From positions 539,964 through 603,963 of the forward strand of contig JAUJNF010000001.1 of NCBI GenBank assembly GCA_030446485.1: a stretch of DNA of 64,000 bases, read 5' to 3'. The notes beneath the pieces are model-generated. The model was not told the DNA's origin and made no database searches. It was given only the letters and a program-made list of their open reading frames with translations. This document shows, piece after piece, positions 51,893 to 60,137 of the stretch; positions within the stretch are counted from its first letter, which is position 1, and every line of letters starts with the position of its first letter. The translations under genes were made by a program, and so were the position numbers. This DNA comes from Thermoleophilaceae bacterium (GTDB taxonomy: Bacteria; Actinomycetota; Thermoleophilia; Solirubrobacterales; Thermoleophilaceae).

Positions 51893-52765
51893 CTAGCGGC
51901 GCCTGCGCTTTCGCTTCCGCGGGGTGGCTCCCTGCGGGGTGTCCGGGTCGGCGCTCGCCGGCCCCGCGCCGTTTGCTCCACCCGCCGCCGGCACGTCATC
52001 GTCCTCGGCCCGCTTGCGCGCGAGCGCCTGACGCTGCTCGGCCGCGCTGGGCCACGGGACGGCCTCCCCCGCCGCCCATGCGGGCCCGCGGCCGCCGGGC
52101 CAGCGGTCGAGCAGCAGTAGCGCCAGGGCCGGGAGCCAGAAGATCAACACGAAAGACGGGCCGCCGAAGAGGACGGAGAGGATGAACAGAGCGCCGATGA
52201 TGATCCCGATGTAGCCCATGAAGCGGGTGAGCAGCCCGGCCCTGAGGGCGTTCAGCGAGACGAGCACGAAGGCGATGCCGAGCACGCTTCGCGCGGCGTA
52301 GGCGGCGTACTGCACGGGGGCCGCCGAGCCGTCCCGGATGAGGTCCTCGGCGCGGCCCTCGGTACGCGCACCCGAGGACACGAACTCGCGGCCGGCGTCG
52401 ATCAGCGCCAGCTGCAGGCCGAGCTCGGTCACCGCCACGAGCACCGGCCCCGCCAGCGCCAGCACCTTGGTCACGGTGGGAACGCTCGGCACTCGATAGC
52501 GCGTCGCGCGGTAGAGATAGAGGAGGACTCCGGCCAGCAGCAGGGTGCCCACGGCCTGCAGGACGCCCGCGCCGATCACCCGGCCGGCCTCCCGCTCGAA
52601 CGCGGGCAAGACGCCCCGGGTTCCCTCCCCTGCGCCTCTCAGGGTCGCGTTCAGAAGGATGTTCCCGGCGATGAGAAGCAGCGCGGCGGCTATGGACGCG
52701 GCTGCGGCGATCCGGCCGAAGCGGCTCTCGAACCGGTGCTGCTCGGCGTGTTGCATGGCGCCCAT
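51893..52765 (-). CDS. Conserved membrane protein, DUF4386-like
   Basis: 290 residues. Six to seven TM helices in the first 215 residues (AAAASIAAALLLIAGNILLN, LQAVGTLLLAGVLLYLYRAT, AYAARSVLGIAFVLVSLNAL, FILSVLFGGPSFVLIFWLPA) and a charged C-terminal tail ending RKRKRRRR. Organisation resembles DUF4386 and related helical membrane proteins. Function unknown. Converges on acsA. Confidence 0.7.
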   Translation of the reverse strand: MGAMQHAEQHRFESRFGRIAAAASIAAALLLIAGNILLNATLRGAGEGTRGVLPAFEREAGRVIGAGVLQAVGTLLLAGVLLYLYRATRYRVPSVPTVTKVLALAGPVLVAVTELGLQLALIDAGREFVSSGARTEGRAEDLIRDGSAAPVQYAAYAARSVLGIAFVLVSLNALRAGLLTRFMGYIGIIIGALFILSVLFGGPSFVLIFWLPALALLLLDRWPGGRGPAWAAGEAVPWPSAAEQRQALARKRAEDDDVPAAGGANGAGPASADPDTPQGATPRKRKRRRR

Positions 52766-52803
52766 GCTGACAGGCGGCCCGCCACGCCCACCGGCCGCGG
52801 CGC

Positions 52804-53013
52804 TCAGCGGGGGCTCGTTCCCCTCCGGTCCCCTGCCGACGTACGCCCCTCGGCGCCGCCCGTCTGCGAGGCGGCCTGGTCGCGATCGCTCGGATCGACG
52901 ATCCGCGACAGGCGCTCGCCCGCGGCAAGCACCAGATTCAAGCCGGGCGCTGCCAACCTGATGATCAGCTCAACCCGGTCGCGGCGGCGCCTCTGGTCGG
53001 GGGTTAGCGGCAT
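52804..53013 (-). CDS. Small conserved protein, unknown
   Basis: 69 residues. Begins PLTPDQRRRRDRVELIIRLA, with an amphipathic helix AAPGLNLVLAAGERLSRIV and a disordered tail. TATAGT lies 9 nt before the ATG, so leaderless, and it is divergent from the ACT-domain gene over 46 bp. No known family. Confidence 0.65.
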   Translation of the reverse strand: MPLTPDQRRRRDRVELIIRLAAPGLNLVLAAGERLSRIVDPSDRDQAASQTGGAEGRTSAGDRRGTSPR

Positions 53014-53022
53014 CCCGGCTCG

Positions 53023-53051
53023 ACTATAAGGGGCCGGTCGAGGGGTATCGT
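53023..53051. promoter_or_regulatory. paired divergent -10 elements
   Basis: TATAGT on the minus strand (53023-53028, 9 nt before the ATG at 53013) and TATCGT on the plus strand (53046-53051, 8 nt before the ATG at 53060). Both genes look leaderless from one 46-bp spacer. Confidence 0.5.
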
Positions 53052-53059
53052 GGCGCCTC

Positions 53060-53602
53060 ATGGCGACGCGCACCTTCGCCGTCTCCGCCATCGGTCGCGA
53101 CCGCCCGGGCATCGTCGCGTCGGTGGCCGGAGTGCTGCTCGAGCACGGCCTGAACATCGCCGACTCGCAGATGACGATCCTGGGCGGCCACTTCGCGATG
53201 ACGCTTCTCGTGTCCGCGCCCGAGGCGGCGGAGGTGGAGGATCTGCGCGCCAGCCTCGAGCGGGCGCGCAGGGAGCTCGGCCTCGAGGCCGCGACGCTGA
53301 ACGAGGTCGCCGACGAGCCGCACGAGGCCGCCGTGCCGTCGCACACCGTCACCGTGTACGGCGTCGACCACCCCGGCATCGTGCACGCCGTCACCACGCT
53401 GCTGGCCGACCGGGGCGTGAACATCACCGACCTGACCACGCGCCTGGTGGGCGGCGACCGCGAGCCGATCTACGCGATGATGATGGAGGTCGCGCTGCCC
53501 GACGCATCGATCAGCGAGCCACTGGCCGAGGCGCTCGCGGTGGTGGCGGGCGAGCAGGGCGTCGAGGTGGTGCTGCGGCCGCTCGAGCACGACGCGCTCT
53601 GA
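53060..53602 (+). CDS. Tandem ACT-domain protein, GcvR-like
   Basis: 180 residues. Two ACT domains: FAVSAIGRDRPGIVASVAGV (1-80) and HTVTVYGVDHPGIVHAVTTL (about 95-175), each with the DxPGI ligand turn. Organisation as in GcvR, which binds glycine and controls GcvA, but no gcv genes are near. Ends 3 bp before def, so probably cotranscribed. Confidence 0.87.
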   Translation: MATRTFAVSAIGRDRPGIVASVAGVLLEHGLNIADSQMTILGGHFAMTLLVSAPEAAEVEDLRASLERARRELGLEAATLNEVADEPHEAAVPSHTVTVYGVDHPGIVHAVTTLLADRGVNITDLTTRLVGGDREPIYAMMMEVALPDASISEPLAEALAVVAGEQGVEVVLRPLEHDAL

Positions 53603-53605
53603 GAG

Positions 53606-54115
53606 ATGGCCGTCCGCGAGGTACTGCGTTACCCGCACCCGGCGCTCAAGCAGACCGCGGCTCCGCTGGACCCGATCGACCCCGCCACGGTCGAGCGCGT
53701 GGCCACCGACCTCCTCGACACCATGGGCTCCAACCCCGGCTGCGTCGGCGTGGCCGCCCCCCAGCTCGGCGAGCCGGTGCGGATGATCGCCATCGACGTG
53801 TCGAAGAACGCCAGGGCCACGTCGTCGCACGGAGAGCTCGTGCTCGTGAATCCTCGCGTCGTGCTCTCGGCGGGCGCCGAGGTGGCCCGCGAGGGCTGCC
53901 TGTCGATTCCCGAGCTCACCGCCAACGTGAGGCGCGCGACCGAGGTGGTGGTCGAGGCGCTCGAGCCCGATGGCGGCACGCGGGTGGTGCGCGCCGAGGG
54001 CTTCGAGGCACGCTGCCTGCAGCACGAGATCGACCACCTCGACGGCATCCTCTTCCTCGACCGCGTCGACTCCCTGGTCGACGACGTGTTCCGCCGGAAG
54101 CGGCGCGCTACTTGA
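53606..54115 (+). CDS. def: Peptide deformylase
   Basis: 169 residues. Removes the formyl group from nascent N-termini. The three metal-site motifs are intact: GCVGVAAPQLG, EGCLSIPEL (Cys ligand) and QHEIDHLDG (two His and catalytic Glu). ATG 3 bp after the ACT gene. The 3' end overlaps the convergent SDR gene by 8 bp. Confidence 0.95.
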   Translation: MAVREVLRYPHPALKQTAAPLDPIDPATVERVATDLLDTMGSNPGCVGVAAPQLGEPVRMIAIDVSKNARATSSHGELVLVNPRVVLSAGAEVAREGCLSIPELTANVRRATEVVVEALEPDGGTRVVRAEGFEARCLQHEIDHLDGILFLDRVDSLVDDVFRRKRRAT

Positions 54116-54911
54116 TCGGGTAGGTCCGGCGCAGCAGCGGCAGCAGGATGCTGCGCGGCATCAGCCGCCCGCCGATCGCTCCGGCCGCGTTGAAGGATCC
54201 GGCCACCACCGTGCGCCGGCCCTTCTCGAGCGCGCGAACCCCGATCGCCGCGCACTCGGCCGGTGTCATCAGCAGGAAGTCCGGCGCGTTGCCTGCCTCG
54301 TCCGACATGCCGCCCACCTCGAAGAACTCGGTCTGGGTGAGGCCGGGACAGAGCGTGGTGACGGTCACGCCGCTGCCGTGCAGATCCTCTCTGAGGGCCT
54401 GGGTGAAGGTGAGTACGAAGGCCTTGGAGGCGCTGTAGGTGGCCTGGCGCGGCAGCGGCTGGAAGGCCACCGTCGAGGCCACGTTGAGGATCGCCCCCCG
54501 GCCCTGACCGCCCATCTGCGGCGCGTAGATGCCGCACAGGTGCACCACCGCCTCCACGTTCAGCCGCACAAGCTGGAGCTCGCGGTCGAGGTCGAGGCGC
54601 TGGAAGCGGCCGCCGGTGCCGAAGCCCGCGTTGTTCACGAGCACGTCGACCGTTAGACCGCGATCCTCCACCTCCTTCACGAGGCGCTCGCGCTCGGCGG
54701 CCTCCCCAAGATCGCACGCCACGGTCTCGGCGCGGATGCCGTGGCGGCTCGTGAGCTCCTCGGCCACCTCGCGCAGCTTGTCCTCCCGCCGCGCGACCAG
54801 CGTTACGCCATGGCCCCGCCCCGCCAGCTCGCGAGCGATGTCGGTACCGATCCCGGAGGATGCGCCGGTCACCAGGCAGGTGGAGCTCCGGTCGGGCGGC
54901 GGCAGGGCCAT
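54108..54911 (-). CDS. Short-chain dehydrogenase/reductase (DltE/YqjQ-like)
   Basis: 267 residues. TGASSGIG (15-22), ARRED (NADP preference), NNAGFGTGG, Ser in NVASTVAFQPLP and YSASK. Resembles the family of SDRs that includes acyl-reducing DltE-like proteins. C-terminal hydrophobic stretch RSILLPLLRRTYPIK may touch the membrane. TAGGGT lies 7 nt before the ATG. Confidence 0.9.
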   Translation of the reverse strand: MALPPPDRSSTCLVTGASSGIGTDIARELAGRGHGVTLVARREDKLREVAEELTSRHGIRAETVACDLGEAAERERLVKEVEDRGLTVDVLVNNAGFGTGGRFQRLDLDRELQLVRLNVEAVVHLCGIYAPQMGGQGRGAILNVASTVAFQPLPRQATYSASKAFVLTFTQALREDLHGSGVTVTTLCPGLTQTEFFEVGGMSDEAGNAPDFLLMTPAECAAIGVRALEKGRRTVVAGSFNAAGAIGGRLMPRSILLPLLRRTYPIK

Positions 54912-54974
54912 GGACGCGACCCTAACCGAACGGCGCGGCGCGTGCCCGCCGGCGAGGCATGGCAGAATCAGCGC

Positions 54975-55250
54975 ATGTCCTCAGAGGATCCCTTCGGCAT
55001 CTTCGGCGACCCGGAGGAGCTACGCCGCCGGATGGCCGAGCTGGCCGAGCAGATGCAGGGCGCCCAGAAGGTGGCCTGGGCCGACAACGCCATCAAGCTG
55101 GCCGTGGACATGACCGTGGCCGGCATCAACCGGCTGAACCTCCAGGGCAACGCCGAGCAGCAGGCCGAGGATGTGCGCCAGGCGATGGGGCGGCTGTTCC
55201 CCGAGGCCGTGACGCTGGTGCGCGAGGCGCGGGAGGGGTTCGGGACGTAG
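54975..55250 (+). CDS. Small conserved helical protein, unknown
   Basis: 91 residues starting at ATG 54975. Entirely helical (DPEELRRRMAELAEQMQGAQ; VDMTVAGINRLNLQGNAEQQ). No transmembrane segment or known family. A CAGAAT hexamer 6 nt upstream may be its -10. Confidence 0.6.
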   Translation: MSSEDPFGIFGDPEELRRRMAELAEQMQGAQKVAWADNAIKLAVDMTVAGINRLNLQGNAEQQAEDVRQAMGRLFPEAVTLVREAREGFGT

Positions 55251-55327
55251 GGCGGCAGGCGCGCTGAACGGGAGCGCGCGACGGGACGCGGTGTGAGGGT
55301 GATGGTCGCGAGAGCCGCACCTGACCG

Positions 55328-55333
55328 CTAGGA
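55328..55333 (+). promoter_or_regulatory. -10 element of the toxin-antitoxin operon
   Basis: TAGGAT ends 7 nt before the antitoxin ATG at 55341, so the mRNA is probably leaderless. An autoregulatory operator is expected here but no clear palindrome was seen. Confidence 0.4.
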
Positions 55334-55340
55334 TGCCCAG

Positions 55341-55568
55341 ATGGCCAAACAAGTGACCGCTACGGAGGCGAAGGCGAAGATCCTCAGCCTGCTGGACGAC
55401 GCGGCCGCCGGCGAGGAGATCGACATCACCAAGCACGGTCGCACGGTGGCGCGCCTCGTGCCCGCGGCGGGCGCTCGATCCCTCAAGGGATCGTTCGGCG
55501 GTGTGGCGATGACCGCGGCCGATGACGAGCGGCTGTTCTCCACCGAGGCCGTCTGGAGCAACGCGTGA
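55341..55568 (+). CDS. Phd/YefM-family antitoxin
   Basis: 75 residues. N-terminal Phd-like DNA-binding part (VTATEAKAKILSLLDDAAAG, EEIDITKHGRTVARLVP) and a disordered toxin-binding end (TAADDERLFSTEAVWSN). It should neutralise the PIN toxin encoded 3 bp downstream and repress the operon. Confidence 0.9.
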   Translation: MAKQVTATEAKAKILSLLDDAAAGEEIDITKHGRTVARLVPAAGARSLKGSFGGVAMTAADDERLFSTEAVWSNA

Positions 55569-55571
55569 GCG

Positions 55572-55964
55572 GTGACCACGCTTCTGCTCGATACCCATGT
55601 CATCCACTGGTGGGCCGCTGAGCCGCGGCGGGTAAGCCGACGTGCGAGCACGGCGCTGGACGAGGCCGACGAGCTTGCCGTGGCAGGGATCTCGTGGTTC
55701 GAGCTCGCGTGGCTCGCCAAGAATGAACGGATCGTCGTCAACATCCCGATCCGATCTTGGCTACAAGGGCTGGCCGTCCATGTTCGAACGATCGGTGTGA
55801 CTCCGGCGATCGCCGACACCGCCGTGACCCTCCCCTCGACCTTCCCGGGCGATCCGGCCGACCGGCTGATCTTCGCGACGGCCATCGAACACGGCCTGCA
55901 GCTCGTGACCAAGGATCGAGCGATCCGTGAGCATGCCCATCCGGCATCGGTGGCGATCTGGTAG
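55572..55964 (+). CDS. PIN-domain toxin ribonuclease (VapC-like)
   Basis: 130 residues from GTG. Acidic PIN residues: Asp in LLLDTHVIHWW, Glu in SWFELAWLAKNER, Asp in GDPADRLIFATA and Asp in LVTKDRAIRE. It resembles the PIN toxins usually paired with Phd antitoxins, which cleave tRNA or rRNA. Target unknown. A spacer of 165 bp without a gene follows. Confidence 0.9.
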   Translation: MTTLLLDTHVIHWWAAEPRRVSRRASTALDEADELAVAGISWFELAWLAKNERIVVNIPIRSWLQGLAVHVRTIGVTPAIADTAVTLPSTFPGDPADRLIFATAIEHGLQLVTKDRAIREHAHPASVAIW

Positions 55965-56129
55965 ACGCGGCCCCGTGCTCACCCACAGCACGCCTCCGGG
56001 TCCTTGAAGAAGCCGCCGGTGGGGCCGCCCACCGGCAGGGTCGCGAGCCAGACGACGTCGTCGGCTCCTCCTCGACGGACCTCGGCGTCGGGTCTTCACC
56101 GCGGCAGCCGAACGGGCCCGCAAGCCCTC

Positions 56130-57128
56130 TCAGCCCGCCACCCCCGCCGCCTCCTTCGCCTCCTCCGCCCGCTCCGACTGCCCCCGCCTGACCACCTCGC
56201 GGAAGCTGCGGAAGCGGAAGATGAAGAACATCGCCACGAAGCCGATGGCGAAGGTGAATGCGCCGATCGCTATCTGCTGGCCCACCGAGTAGGCGGCCAC
56301 GGTGCCGCCGGCGGCCGTGCCGGCGAACACCTGCACGAGCAGCGCCTGCTGGACGCCGGCCCCCTGCGGCGTGAAGGGCACGGCGGCCGACACGGCCTGG
56401 ACCCCCAGCACCAGCAGCACGTTGCGCACGGACCCGCCGACGTTGAAGGCCTCGAGCAGAAGCCAGAAGGCGGTGAAGCGGAAGCACCAGCCCGCAAGCT
56501 GGACCAGGAAGACCTCGCGGAGGTAGCGCCGCCGGTCGGCCAGGATGGTGAAGCCCTGCCGCACCCGCGCCCAGAAGGCGCGTGCCCGCACCGACAGGAC
56601 CGCCGAGGTGGTCAGCGCCGCCACCATCAGCGCGGTGAGCAGGAACAGCGCGAAGCGCGGGTGGCCGGCCAGGTAGGAGAGGTCGAAGGCGTTCAGCTTG
56701 GAGAAGTCGGGCGGCTTGGGAAACACGCCCTGGGTGAACGCGAAGCTGAGGATGAACACGGCCATGACGAGGTCGAAGCCGAGCTCCACGACGAACGTGG
56801 CTCCCACCGCCGGGTAGCTCGAGTTGGTGACCCTGCTCTTGGTCAGGAAGAGGCGTATGAAGTCCCCGCCGCGGGCCGGGATCACGCTGTTGAAGCCGTA
56901 GCCCGCCATGTAGGCGCCCCAGATGTCCCGCCACCGCGTGGGCTCGGTGGGATAGGCCGCGCGGATCACGTTGAAGGACGCGCGCGAGCGGAACGCCAGG
57001 TAGATGCCGAAGGCGAGGAGCCCGGCTGCGAGCGGAACCGGGCGGACGGTGGCGAGGCCCTCGAAGAAGTTCTCGACCGCGTCGAAGAACGAGCGGAACG
57101 AGCTGCCGATGCTGGCGGTCTGGGGCAC
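56130..57128 (-). CDS. Lysylphosphatidylglycerol synthase TM region / flippase-like membrane protein
   Basis: 332 residues from GTG, about eight TM helices. The family pattern is visible: YMAGYGFNSVIPARGGDFIR (conserved R-GD near the second helix), VGATFVVELGFDLVMAVFIL, and FTPQGAGVQQALLVQVFAGT close to the C-terminus. Related to the AglD/MprF integral domain that flips lipids. TAGCCT lies 7 nt before the GTG. Confidence 0.85.
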   Translation of the reverse strand: MPQTASIGSSFRSFFDAVENFFEGLATVRPVPLAAGLLAFGIYLAFRSRASFNVIRAAYPTEPTRWRDIWGAYMAGYGFNSVIPARGGDFIRLFLTKSRVTNSSYPAVGATFVVELGFDLVMAVFILSFAFTQGVFPKPPDFSKLNAFDLSYLAGHPRFALFLLTALMVAALTTSAVLSVRARAFWARVRQGFTILADRRRYLREVFLVQLAGWCFRFTAFWLLLEAFNVGGSVRNVLLVLGVQAVSAAVPFTPQGAGVQQALLVQVFAGTAAGGTVAAYSVGQQIAIGAFTFAIGFVAMFFIFRFRSFREVVRRGQSERAEEAKEAAGVAG

Positions 57129-57215
57129 GCAGGTGAGGCTACGGGGCGACGGGGCGCGACCTCCGTGTCAGGCGTCGCAAGAGACCGACGCGTCGACGAA
57201 GATCACCTCCCGCCC

Positions 57216-58064
57216 CTACTTCAACAAGCGCGACAGCCGACGGTCCTTCAGCAGCCGACCGCCGGTCTGCTCGGCCGGGCAGTACGTGGTCACGTAGTCG
57301 CGGAAGAAGACCGCCTCGAGCGTGGCGCCACAGCGGGGGCACGGTTCGCCCTGCTTGCCGTGCACCCTTAGCGGCATCGGCGCCTTGTCGGGAAGCGACT
57401 CCCCCACCACCTGCTCGTAGTGCTCGATCGCTCCGCCCAGCACTTCCTCGCAGATCCGGCGCAACCGGGCCAGCGCCGCCTCGTCGAGGTCCGAGCCCTG
57501 GCGAAACGGCGAGAGCTGCGCCTCCCACAGGATCTCGTCGACCCACGAGCGCCCGATGCCGGCGATCGAACGCTGGTCGCGCAGCAGCGGATGCAGGTGG
57601 CGGGGCTGCGAGACCGCCTCCGCGAAGGCCGGGGGCGACGGCGCCGGCCACGCCTCCGGACCGAGCGTGGCCACCGCCTCGTCGGCCTCCACCGCATCGG
57701 TCGGGAGCAGCTTGGCCCAGGCCCGCTGCTGGGTGCCGAACTCGCGCAACCGCAGCTCACGTCCGTCGGCCATGCGTACCAGCAGGCGCGAGGCCTTGTC
57801 GCGCAGCGAGGCGCGCTTGTCGAAGTGCTGCAGCCGTCCCGCCGACATCAGGTGCACGAGCAGCGCCAGGTCGCCAAGCTCGACCACCGGCATCTTGCCG
57901 ACACGGCGCACGCGTGTGAGGGACCGCCCAACGAGCGCGTCGAGCGGCGGGTCGAAGGTCTTCATCGTCACCATCCCGGGAGCAAGGACGGACTCCACCT
58001 CGACCCCGGCCAGCGCCCGGTCGAGCCGGCGCGCGGTTATCTCCACCTCGGGCAGCTCGGGCAC
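57216..58064 (-). CDS. Fpg/Nei-family DNA glycosylase
   Basis: 282 residues from GTG. The N-terminal PELPEVE is catalytic (Pro2 and Glu). Also GKMPVVELGDLALLVHLMSA, RSIAGIGRSWVDEILWEAQL (H2TH helix) and a C-terminal zinc finger. The zinc finger is CPRCGATLEAVFF ... TYCPAEQTGG: three Cys ligands are clear but the position of the fourth (C-x2-C) is Glu. The enzyme removes oxidised bases. Either Glu ligates zinc or the finger is weakened. A ribosome-binding site (AAGAGGA) precedes the GTG. Confidence 0.9.
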   Translation of the reverse strand: MPELPEVEITARRLDRALAGVEVESVLAPGMVTMKTFDPPLDALVGRSLTRVRRVGKMPVVELGDLALLVHLMSAGRLQHFDKRASLRDKASRLLVRMADGRELRLREFGTQQRAWAKLLPTDAVEADEAVATLGPEAWPAPSPPAFAEAVSQPRHLHPLLRDQRSIAGIGRSWVDEILWEAQLSPFRQGSDLDEAALARLRRICEEVLGGAIEHYEQVVGESLPDKAPMPLRVHGKQGEPCPRCGATLEAVFFRDYVTTYCPAEQTGGRLLKDRRLSRLLK

Positions 58065-58182
58065 GGGTCCTCTTCGCGGGAGGGTATCGGCGCGCCGGGG
58101 CGCTGGCTCGTAACGGCGTTACCCGGCGGCCACCGACGACGAGCCGGCCTGAGCACCCGCCGCGCGCCGCTCGGGCGCCGGC

Positions 58183-59589
58183 TCAGCGGCGCTTGCGCAC
58201 CGTCACCGTCTGCGTCATGTCCACCGGATGCAGGGAGCAGAACATCTTGTACGTGCCCGGCGTGCCGAACTTCCGCTGGTAGACGCGACCGCCGTTCAGG
58301 TGCGGAGTCGAGAATCCGCGCGGCCCGTTGGCGACGGTGATGTCGTGTAGGTCGCTGCCGAGGAAGCGCCAGGCGACCGTTCCGCCGCGCGGTATGGACA
58401 CGTTGCCGGGCTTCAGGGTGAAGCTCCGCACGGGGAGCGTCGCGTTGCCGGTGAGCAGCCTCGTGGGGCCGGGAGGACGCTCGATCGGCCGCGCCAGGCC
58501 GGTGCGCGGGTCGATGCCGGTGAGCGGCACGGTGAACAGCGGGGGCCGGAAGCGCCCGCGATCCTCCGAGCGGAAGACCCGGACGTCGTCGGGCCGGGGG
58601 GCGCACTCAGCGGCCTGGGCTCTCGCGGCGTCGTCGTGCGCTACGTACACGATCATGATCCCCATCACGCGCGTGTGCAGCCGCTCCGCGTCGTAGTTCG
58701 ATTCAAGCACCACCTGCTGCCCGGCGGGGATCGCGAAGCCGCGCTTGGACAGGAAGCCGCTCATGTTCACGGGCCCCGGCTCGTGCAGCACGGGCTGGAC
58801 GTTGTAGAAGGGGTGGTCCTTCGCGCCCCATAGCGGCTTGGAGGCGAACAACCGCCGGTTGTTGCAGCTGGCCTGGCGCAGCGTCAGGTTCTTGCCGCCG
58901 CCGTGCACGTGCCCGCCGCCGGCCACGATGCGGCCGTCCTCGGGCAGCGTGAACGACTTACGGTCGGTGTGGGTCGAGCCCGGCTTCCCGCCCCCGGGCA
59001 CGTCGTAGACCGGGTCCGACTTGCAGTTGCGCGCGTCGAGCCAGTAGGGCTTGACGGGCGTCGTGCTCGGCTCGGTGGTGTAGGTGACCTTGTACTCGAT
59101 GTAGGCCTGGTCGGTCACGCGCCGGTGGTTCATCATCATCCAGGTCATCAGCCAAGAGTCCTTCTTGGCCAGCGGATAGCCGTGCCCCTCGGGCACCTTG
59201 AAGACGGCTCGCTCCTCGCCGGCGGCGTAGAAGCGCTCCGCAACGCTGCCCGGCACCCGTGTCTTCGAGTCGAGCAGCTCGAACTCGTCGCAGGTGGCGT
59301 CCTTCTTGCCGACGTTGAGGAAGACGATGTGATGGAGCATCAGCCGGTCGATCCCCACCGGTGTGCCGTTCTTGTCTACCACGTCGACGGACATGTCGGT
59401 GATGAAGCCGTCCACGTCCGGCTTGGGAATGCTCATGGCCTGCTCCTGCTTGACCTGGTAGCCGGCCACGGTGATCGGCCCGGTGCGGAACGTCTCGCTC
59501 CTGGTCTCGGCGGAAGCGGGCGCCGCGAGCACCACCATGATCAGCGCGACACAGCCAACGGCGATCAGCGTGTGTAGGCGGGTTCTCAT
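58183..59589 (-). CDS. SURNod19-like secreted protein fused to a cupredoxin domain
   Basis: 468 residues starting at ATG 59589 (upstream Met codons lack a ribosome site; AGGAGCGA precedes this one). Signal peptide (LIAVGCVALIMVVLAAPASA), then a large domain like plant SURNod19: VDKNGTPVGIDRLMLHHIVF, WLMTWMMMNHRR and IVAGGGHVHGGGKNLTLRQA, with several His that could bind copper. The last 95 residues are a cupredoxin (SDLHDITVANGPRGF, YKMFCSLHPVDMTQTVTV) with His, Cys, His and Met for a type 1 copper. Probably an extracellular copper redox protein. Exact role unknown. Confidence 0.8.
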   Translation of the reverse strand: MRTRLHTLIAVGCVALIMVVLAAPASAETRSETFRTGPITVAGYQVKQEQAMSIPKPDVDGFITDMSVDVVDKNGTPVGIDRLMLHHIVFLNVGKKDATCDEFELLDSKTRVPGSVAERFYAAGEERAVFKVPEGHGYPLAKKDSWLMTWMMMNHRRVTDQAYIEYKVTYTTEPSTTPVKPYWLDARNCKSDPVYDVPGGGKPGSTHTDRKSFTLPEDGRIVAGGGHVHGGGKNLTLRQASCNNRRLFASKPLWGAKDHPFYNVQPVLHEPGPVNMSGFLSKRGFAIPAGQQVVLESNYDAERLHTRVMGIMIVYVAHDDAARAQAAECAPRPDDVRVFRSEDRGRFRPPLFTVPLTGIDPRTGLARPIERPPGPTRLLTGNATLPVRSFTLKPGNVSIPRGGTVAWRFLGSDLHDITVANGPRGFSTPHLNGGRVYQRKFGTPGTYKMFCSLHPVDMTQTVTVRKRR

Positions 59590-59675
59590 GGCATCGCTCC
59601 TAAGCATCCGTGCTGGGCGAGCGAGCATACAGCCGCACCGGTCCACCGCCGGGAACCTCTACCCTGAGCGCCGCT

Positions 59676-60137
59676 ATGCGCGTGGCCGTGGCCTCAGACG
59701 AGCGGACCGGCGTGGCCGACGCGGTGGCGCGCGAGCTCGAGCGGCGCGGCCACGAGGTTGCCCTCCACGGCGCGCTGGCCGAGGGCGAGCGCCCGGAGTG
59801 GGCGTGGGCCTGCGAGGCCGCCGCCCGCGAGGTGGCCGACGGACGCGCCGGGCAGGCGGTGGTGTGCTGCTGGACCGGCACCGGCGCCTCGATCGCCGCC
59901 AACAAGGTGCCCGGCGTGCGCGCCGCCCTGTGCGGGGACGCCGAGACGGCCCGCGGCGCGCGGCGCTGGAACGACGCCAACGTGCTCGCGCTGTCGCTGC
60001 GCACCACCAGCGAGGCGTTGCTCGAGGAGATCCTCGACGCCTGGTTCGAGGGCCGCCCGAGCGAGGAGGACGACGACGTGGCCAACGTGCGCCACCTCGA
60101 CGAGATCGCCGCGAGCGGGGTCCGTGCCGGCGCTTGA
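59676..60137 (+). CDS. RpiB/LacAB-family sugar-phosphate isomerase-like protein
   Basis: 153 residues from ATG 59676 (TACCCT 10 nt before). RpiB-type fold: MRVAVASDERTGVADAVARE, CCWTGTGASIAANKVPGVRA (phosphate and active-site loop), NDANVLALSLR. Position of the usual active-site Cys is taken by CCWTGTG. It likely interconverts pentose phosphates, but substrate is uncertain. Overlaps the following gene by 14 bp. Confidence 0.83.
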   Translation: MRVAVASDERTGVADAVARELERRGHEVALHGALAEGERPEWAWACEAAAREVADGRAGQAVVCCWTGTGASIAANKVPGVRAALCGDAETARGARRWNDANVLALSLRTTSEALLEEILDAWFEGRPSEEDDDVANVRHLDEIAASGVRAGA

